Part shown: in pieces, positions 49,386 to 53,424 of the stretch | How positions within the stretch are numbered: position 1 is the first letter of the stretch | Layout of the letters: each line of letters begins with the position of its first letter | Source: a virus | DNA: 53,424 nucleotides | Direction: 5' to 3' (one strand) | Virus record (IMG/VR): IMGVR_UViG_3300006945_000001 | Location: 1-53,424 of that record | The notes under the pieces: model-generated | Told to the model about the DNA's origin: nothing | What the model saw: only the letters and a program-made list of their open reading frames with translations | The model's database searches: none | Made by a program: the position numbers and the translations under genes

Positions 49386-50112
49386 TTATGCCCTCCGTTC
49401 CCGCTTTGTCTTGCCGCTTGGCCAGCCAGGCGTTGATGAAGCGTTCGATGCCGCGCCGGGTTTTTCGCTTTTCTCTATTAGCCAGGAGCCAGCCCCGCAT
49501 GTTGCGCAGCTCCTGCATGACATCCACGGCGGGGTACAGGTGCTTCCACTCCGCGACGGCTTCAGGCAGAACCACGTGCTGGCTTCCGTCGTTCAGGGGA
49601 AGCTCAATAACTGCTGCCGGGGCTGGCGGGGACACCTGCTGCGCGGAGTGATCGGTTTTTGATCGCTCCGCGCAAGAAGGTTTTTCTGACGGTTTTGTGT
49701 GATGGTTCTCTGATGGTTCGGGTGACACAGCTATGTCACCCTTTTCGGCACTGGATGTCACCCTTTCCTGTCCTGAATGACACCCTTTTGATTCGGAAAG
49801 GGCCTTACCGATGTCACTCATTCCCGCAAAGGGTGACAATTTGACGCCCTTTTGCGGCTGCACCTGATACACGGCTGCGTTTCCTCTGCCGCCCTGCGCG
49901 TGTCTCAACAGGACGACCAGCCCTGCGGCCCTCAGCTTCTTGACGATGCGCTGCACCTGGCGCTCGCTGACTCCCGTTTTCCAGGCTATGCGACCCACGC
50001 TGGGGTAGCACACTCCGTCGTCGTCGGCGTGGTCAGCGAACGCCAGCAGCACCAGCTTCTGGTTTTGCGGCAGGTCCAACTCCCACACTGCTGACATGAC
50101 TTTGACGCTCAT
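49279..50112 (-). CDS. Phage replication initiator (HTH plus DnaD-like C-terminus)
   Basis: A 277-residue protein. The N-terminal winged-helix (LVLLAFADHADDDGVCYPSV, GRIAWKTGVSERQVQRIVKK, LRAAGLVVLL) is followed by a low-complexity, serine and proline-rich linker (about residues 90-170), then a DnaD/phage-replisome type C-terminal region (EWKHLYPAVDVMQELRNMRGWLL, RRGIERFINAWLAK). Its ATG overlaps the preceding stop (ATGA). It probably binds the replication origin, which may lie within its own gene as in lambda O. Confidence 0.82.
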   Translation of the reverse strand: MSVKVMSAVWELDLPQNQKLVLLAFADHADDDGVCYPSVGRIAWKTGVSERQVQRIVKKLRAAGLVVLLRHAQGGRGNAAVYQVQPQKGVKLSPFAGMSDIGKALSESKGCHSGQERVTSSAEKGDIAVSPEPSENHHTKPSEKPSCAERSKTDHSAQQVSPPAPAAVIELPLNDGSQHVVLPEAVAEWKHLYPAVDVMQELRNMRGWLLANREKRKTRRGIERFINAWLAKRQDKAGTEGINAGRKGDRRKTGGAYHSGDPTRTYEREPDLVVNVP

Positions 50113-50486
50113 ATCCTTGCGCCCTTTGCCGCTTCTTCCTTTTCAAACTGAGCGATCTCTTCTGGCGTTGGCTCCCAAGCGTCGTGCCAGCCCTTGTCAT
50201 GATTCGTCCACCTGATTTGCCAGCGGCCATTTCGGAATCGGACTCTTGTTACAGGCACCACGCCATCGATCCAGTTCGCTCCGTCACGCTTGAGGAACTC
50301 CCCTAGGCAAGCTCTGCAGAACGAAGCGGGGGGATCGTCGTAGTCGCCCATGAAAATCACGGCTACAGCTATGCGTCGGCAGGGGTATGTGTGGACATGT
50401 TCATGGCCACAGTCGCACCTAACGTCTGCTTCCAGCTCATAGTTGCAAAGGATTTTCCTGTTCTTGCGTTCAAGGTCGGTTGCCAT
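50109..50486 (-). CDS. Hypothetical zinc-binding early protein
   Basis: A 125-residue protein with cysteines and histidines that could bind zinc (VRCDCGHEHVHTYPC, then FCRACLGEFL) and a C-terminal acidic helix (TPEEIAQFEKEE). Unknown family. It is in the early operon between RusA and the initiator, overlapping both by a few bases. Confidence 0.65.
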   Translation of the reverse strand: MATDLERKNRKILCNYELEADVRCDCGHEHVHTYPCRRIAVAVIFMGDYDDPPASFCRACLGEFLKRDGANWIDGVVPVTRVRFRNGRWQIRWTNHDKGWHDAWEPTPEEIAQFEKEEAAKGARI

Positions 50487-50838
50487 GTTGAATCCCCCTC
50501 ACTGTGATTTCTGTGCGTGGGTTACTTGCGTCCCGCCGCTTGCGAAGAATCCAGTCGGTCACTGCGGCGTCGCTGTGGATCACGCCGGCGTCCAGCAAGC
50601 CGTCGGCGATCACTTTCCAGAAGTTATCGCCGTCGCCGCGTTGCCCGTGGCCCAGGTAGATCACGGCCTCAAGCTCATACCGCTTGGCTCGCACTCGGCG
50701 GCCACGGGCAAACAGCGCGACTGCTTCCTTGAAAGCCCTGCCCTCACGCGTGACGTAGTGCCGTCCGGCCCGTGTGTGCTTCCAGTAGTGGTTCACGCTG
50801 GGCGGGACCAGAGGCACGGTGATGGTCAGCGTGTTCAC
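50470..50838 (-). CDS. rusA: RusA-type Holliday junction resolvase
   Basis: A 122-residue enzyme. The RusA family pattern is plain: VPLVPPSVNHYW near the start, GDGDNFWKVIADGLLDAG with the catalytic aspartates, then HSDAAVTDW. Start is GTG at 50838, sharing one base with the previous stop. It resolves recombination or replication junctions produced with the YqaJ exonuclease and its partner. Confidence 0.92.
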   Translation of the reverse strand: MNTLTITVPLVPPSVNHYWKHTRAGRHYVTREGRAFKEAVALFARGRRVRAKRYELEAVIYLGHGQRGDGDNFWKVIADGLLDAGVIHSDAAVTDWILRKRRDASNPRTEITVRGIQHGNRP

Positions 50839-51917
50839 TAGCGGCGAGCTTTCCCCTTGCCGCGTTCGGCCTGGGCGTCCTGGGGTTCCTCCTGGGCACC
50901 CTGAGGTGTACCCGCTTCGTCTGGCACGGCTGAGGCGGCCTGAGGCGAAACGGCGGGCATTCCTTGGGCGGCCCTGACTGCATCGAGCACGGCGCTGGTG
51001 CGGCTGCCCGTGGCCTCTTCCCGCGTGGTGCCGCGCACGGCGTCGCGCTGTTCCATGATCTCGCGCCAGTTTGTTTCGCCGTCGCGGAGCGCTTGGTACA
51101 CGGCGCGCAGATTCACCAGGTCCTTGGGCGTGAGCGTCTCCAAGCTGTCCACGCCTAGGTAATCCTTCAGGTCGGTGACGCGCACGCCGAGATCATCGAA
51201 GGCGTCGATAATTGCCTTCTTCTCGGCGTCGGGGTCTTCGGCGGCCTTGCGGCGCACGGTTGCCAGCACCGTCTCCATGCACTCGTCCACCAGATCCCCC
51301 GGCACGATGCGCAGGCCCAGCTGGCGCATGGCCTTGCTCGTGAGCGCGGCCTCTTTGTTGAGCATTTCGTCTTCGGTTGCTTCGACCAGGTACACGCGCT
51401 CGCCCCGGCTGTTGATGCGGCTCCCCTGGGGTATCTGGCCGGGCTTCAGTTGCTTCCGCTCGACGGTTTTCTCCAGCAGGATTTCCTTGCTGTAGGTCAG
51501 GTTGGCTTCGAGATCGGTGACGGTCACGCGGATGATGCGTTTCTGGCGGTCGTCGTAGAGGACAACTTGTTCAGGCATGACATTGCCCATGATTTTCAGC
51601 GCCGCTTCCACAAAGCGGATGCTCGGGCCGGTGACGGTGCCCGCGCCCACGGGCTTGCTGTAGCGTGCGACGCCGGCGAAGCTAGGCCGTTCGCATTCCT
51701 TGAGGAGCCGTTGGCGCACCACGTCCCAATCGCGCGGGTTCTTCATCGCCATGATGTAGCGGGCTTGCACTGCGGCCTTGGCCTGCTCGGCGAGAACCTG
51801 GGCGGCTGTCTCCAGTTGTGCTTGTTTTTCGATAGCACCGAAGCCTTCACTCAACACGCTGGTCGGTGATGGCGCGGGCGCGGATGCAAGTGCTGTCGTA
51901 TTAGGCAGCGTGCTCAT
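50838..51917 (-). CDS. Putative recombination partner of YqaJ (annealing-protein candidate)
   Basis: A 359-residue protein not matching RecT, Erf, Sak or Redbeta by obvious motif, but in the slot next to a YqaJ exonuclease where single-strand annealing proteins lie. Blocks of interest: ARYIMAMKNPRDWDVVRQRL, GPSIRFVEAALKIMGN, RVYLVEATEDEMLNKEAALTSKAM (in parts), then an acidic C-terminal linker rich in A, P, Q and E. The ATG at 51917 follows GAGGAG. Function inferred from position. Confidence 0.68.
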   Translation of the reverse strand: MSTLPNTTALASAPAPSPTSVLSEGFGAIEKQAQLETAAQVLAEQAKAAVQARYIMAMKNPRDWDVVRQRLLKECERPSFAGVARYSKPVGAGTVTGPSIRFVEAALKIMGNVMPEQVVLYDDRQKRIIRVTVTDLEANLTYSKEILLEKTVERKQLKPGQIPQGSRINSRGERVYLVEATEDEMLNKEAALTSKAMRQLGLRIVPGDLVDECMETVLATVRRKAAEDPDAEKKAIIDAFDDLGVRVTDLKDYLGVDSLETLTPKDLVNLRAVYQALRDGETNWREIMEQRDAVRGTTREEATGSRTSAVLDAVRAAQGMPAVSPQAASAVPDEAGTPQGAQEEPQDAQAERGKGKARR

Positions 51918-52911
51918 TGCTCTCCTCTCTTTCGGCGAAAGTGACCTTCAGGTATGCGCTTCTGGATTGCTCTGTGGTGAACCTCTCGATCTGTTCCGGC
52001 GTCGGATTGAGAGATCGCGCCAGGGCTTCCCAATCGGTTGCAGCCTGGGGCCGGGGCCGCACCCAAGTGGCCTTGCCGAAGGCGCCCTTCATGCCTTTGT
52101 TGTGGCCCACCAGATTCATCAGGTGGTTTCGGGCGAGCTGCTCGGCTTGTCGGAGTTTTTCGATCTGCGCTTGCGCATCGCGCAGACGCGCTGCCCAATG
52201 CTCGACCTCCGACGTGGCTTGGACTACTTGCTCGGTTCCTTGGTGGAATCGCTTCGCGAGGTACTGCGCGTAGGACTTGCTGGCGTCTATCGGCGGGGGC
52301 GTTTGCGTGAGTACATGCCGCTGCCAGAAATCAACGCCAGCTTTCAGCAGCGCGGACTCGAGCTCGGCGTTGCGCCGCACCGTGTAAACCTCCAGCCGGT
52401 TGCCGGAGAAGAGGACAGCCACATCCCAATGGCTCAGGCCGGTCAGCGCCATGTACCACGCGCACTGAAGCAAGTAGTGACGCGGGATTTCGTCTGTGCC
52501 CGGCTTGCCCCATTCCCGGCCCTGGAAGCCGGCGTTCTTGATCTCCAGGCCGCGCTCGGCGTCCGGCACGATGGCGTCGGGCGTGCCAATCAGGAAGCGA
52601 TGCTCGGCGTGCTCAATAATCGTGTGCCCGCGCCAGACGTTCGCGACGCCAGGGAATAGGCGCGCGATCTCCGCGCCGCGCACCAGCGTCGAGCCAGTCA
52701 GATCGGCGTACTCCTCGGCGATCACTGGCTCCAGGCGGTTACCGAGCCGCATCGCCTGAGTCTCCGGCTGCTGGGCCAGGCCCAGCTTGGCCAAATACAC
52801 GTCAATCGCATTGCGCCAGGGGTTCAGGCCGAGGATCGCGGAAATGTCCGTGCCGCCGATCCCGCCCTTGCGCTGGGTGAGCCACTGCTCTTTCAGGTCG
52901 GTTGAACTCAC
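51901..52911 (-). CDS. YqaJ-type viral recombinase (exonuclease)
   Basis: A 336-residue nuclease. N-terminal QRKGGIGGTDISAILGLNPW, then LGNRLEPVIAEEYA, GTPDAIV and LEIKNAGF give the lambda-exonuclease-like PD-(D/E)XK core (E, D, E-x-K). The C-terminal third is coiled-coil plus a helical segment. GTG at 52911 overlaps the HTH gene stop (GTGA). It resects DNA ends for recombination with the adjacent partner protein. Confidence 0.92.
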   Translation of the reverse strand: MSSTDLKEQWLTQRKGGIGGTDISAILGLNPWRNAIDVYLAKLGLAQQPETQAMRLGNRLEPVIAEEYADLTGSTLVRGAEIARLFPGVANVWRGHTIIEHAEHRFLIGTPDAIVPDAERGLEIKNAGFQGREWGKPGTDEIPRHYLLQCAWYMALTGLSHWDVAVLFSGNRLEVYTVRRNAELESALLKAGVDFWQRHVLTQTPPPIDASKSYAQYLAKRFHQGTEQVVQATSEVEHWAARLRDAQAQIEKLRQAEQLARNHLMNLVGHNKGMKGAFGKATWVRPRPQAATDWEALARSLNPTPEQIERFTTEQSRSAYLKVTFAEREESNEHAA

Positions 52912-53183
52912 TGCGCCACCTCAACCCGGCCATACACATCCTCGTAGCTCAGCGGCCTGCCATCGGCAGGCTCGACCCTGCTCAGGGCGATGATCAGTTT
53001 GGCGCTCACCAGTTCGGGCACGCGCTTGGACGGCGTGGACACCCAAGTGTGCACGGTGGTCCTGGACACCCCCAAGGCGCGGGCCAACCGGCTCACTCCA
53101 AACCTGCGCGCCCAAGTCCGAAAGCGGTCCGATGGCGCTGTGGGTTTCAGGAACACAACGGGATGGGGCTGTAACCTGCTCAT
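52908..53183 (-). CDS. HTH regulator at head of early operon (Cro-like candidate)
   Basis: A 91-residue protein. ATG at 53183 follows GAGGAGG. The helix-turn-helix segment is RFGVSRLARALGVSRTTVHTW, followed by VSTPSKRVPELVSAKLIIALS. It is the first gene of the leftward early operon and is preceded by an intergenic region with the palindrome at 53301-53316. By position it could be a Cro or a phage regulator of replication genes. Confidence 0.78.
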   Translation of the reverse strand: MSRLQPHPVVFLKPTAPSDRFRTWARRFGVSRLARALGVSRTTVHTWVSTPSKRVPELVSAKLIIALSRVEPADGRPLSYEDVYGRVEVAQ

Positions 53184-53424
53184 GGCCTCCTCTCGATTTC
53201 CAGGGGACACCAAGGCGATCCCGGCGTCCCAGGCTGTTTGAAGGACTAGATTGGCAGGTAGATCAAGCTAGGGGAGGGTTCTGCAAGATTGAAAGCCGTA
53301 GTGCAACGGGTTGCACAATCCGGGCTGGCCCAGTGGCGACCAGAATGTGCCCTCAGAATCAGAGATGCAGACGCGAGCGGAACTGGGGCGGCAGCGGGGG
53401 ACATACATCTGCCGGCCTGCGGAA
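53184..53424. other. Early control region at right edge
   Basis: 241 bases with the palindrome at 53301-53316 and, on the minus strand, TTGCAC followed 17 bases later by CAGAAC, a weak promoter candidate overlapping the palindrome. On the plus strand an ATG at 53365 opens a frame to the window end (20 codons), which may be the start of a divergent repressor gene; too short to identify. Confidence 0.4.
53301..53316. promoter_or_regulatory. Perfect palindrome, probable phage operator
   Basis: GTGCAAC-GG-GTTGCAC, 7-base arms with a two-base centre. It lies upstream of the HTH gene and between divergent frames, a typical place for a lysogeny repressor operator. Confidence 0.55.

Noticed and set aside
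1-53424. tRNA genes or structured RNAs
   Set aside because: No cloverleaf-like or riboswitch-like stretch was recognised by eye; a covariance search was not possible.

Overview
The window is almost entirely one temperate, tailed-phage genome (a prophage, or a phage contig) of about 53 kb, GC-rich in its core, with a lambda-type head (GpA terminase, lambda-type portal, S49 protease/scaffold, GpD, GpE capsid), a long-tail module with a tape measure protein of about 860 aa, and a tail tip resembling J/BR0599 proteins. The host is most likely a GC-rich Gram-negative bacterium: there is a spanin-like protein, a lytic transglycosylase with a signal peptide, and a lambda-like head. The phylum cannot be fixed from the sequence alone.

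Layout, following core transcription (minus strand, right to left). 53.2-48.1 kb holds early genes: HTH regulator, YqaJ exonuclease with a putative annealing partner, RusA resolvase, replication initiator, DnaC-like loader, HD hydrolase. 48.1-47.5 kb holds an isolated GpZ-like tail protein. 34.5-31.3 kb holds ParB, cupin, an IbrA-like PP-loop protein and an IbrB-like ParB. 31.3-28.9 kb is terminase. 27.7-22.6 kb is head, 22.6-9.7 kb is tail, 8.0-6.8 kb is lysis. A large serine recombinase lies at the left end (1.7-0.1 kb). Its reading frame runs into about 125 bp of a different phage's terminase gene, which suggests this phage is inserted inside another prophage's terminase gene.

Accessory genes, mostly on the plus strand and by eye often lower in GC, interrupt this plan at several points: 2.2-6.65 kb (membrane protein pair, XRE regulator with a perfect operator-like repeat, UvrD helicase), 8.06-9.66 kb (Cas4-like nuclease and an unrecognised protein), 27.8-28.9 kb (two-gene unit between terminase and gpW), and a large cargo island at 34.8-47.4 kb.

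The island is the most interesting part. It contains (i) a PD-(D/E)XK protein; (ii) a CDGSH iron-sulfur protein; (iii) a five-gene co-directional run of unknown protein, TIR, SLATT membrane protein, second TIR and PD-(D/E)XK-like protein, which looks like a Thoeris-related system with a SLATT effector; (iv) a divergent coiled-coil nuclease-like protein; and (v) a tightly packed five-gene operon of RadC N-terminal domain, type IIG-like restriction-methylase, XRE-ImmA protease, DUF4411 PIN-like protein and a RadA-like ATPase with a Lon-like C-terminal domain. I do not recognise the last operon as a named defence system. Together the cargo would let the lysogen exclude competing phages, while the core provides packaging, virion assembly, lysis and recombination.
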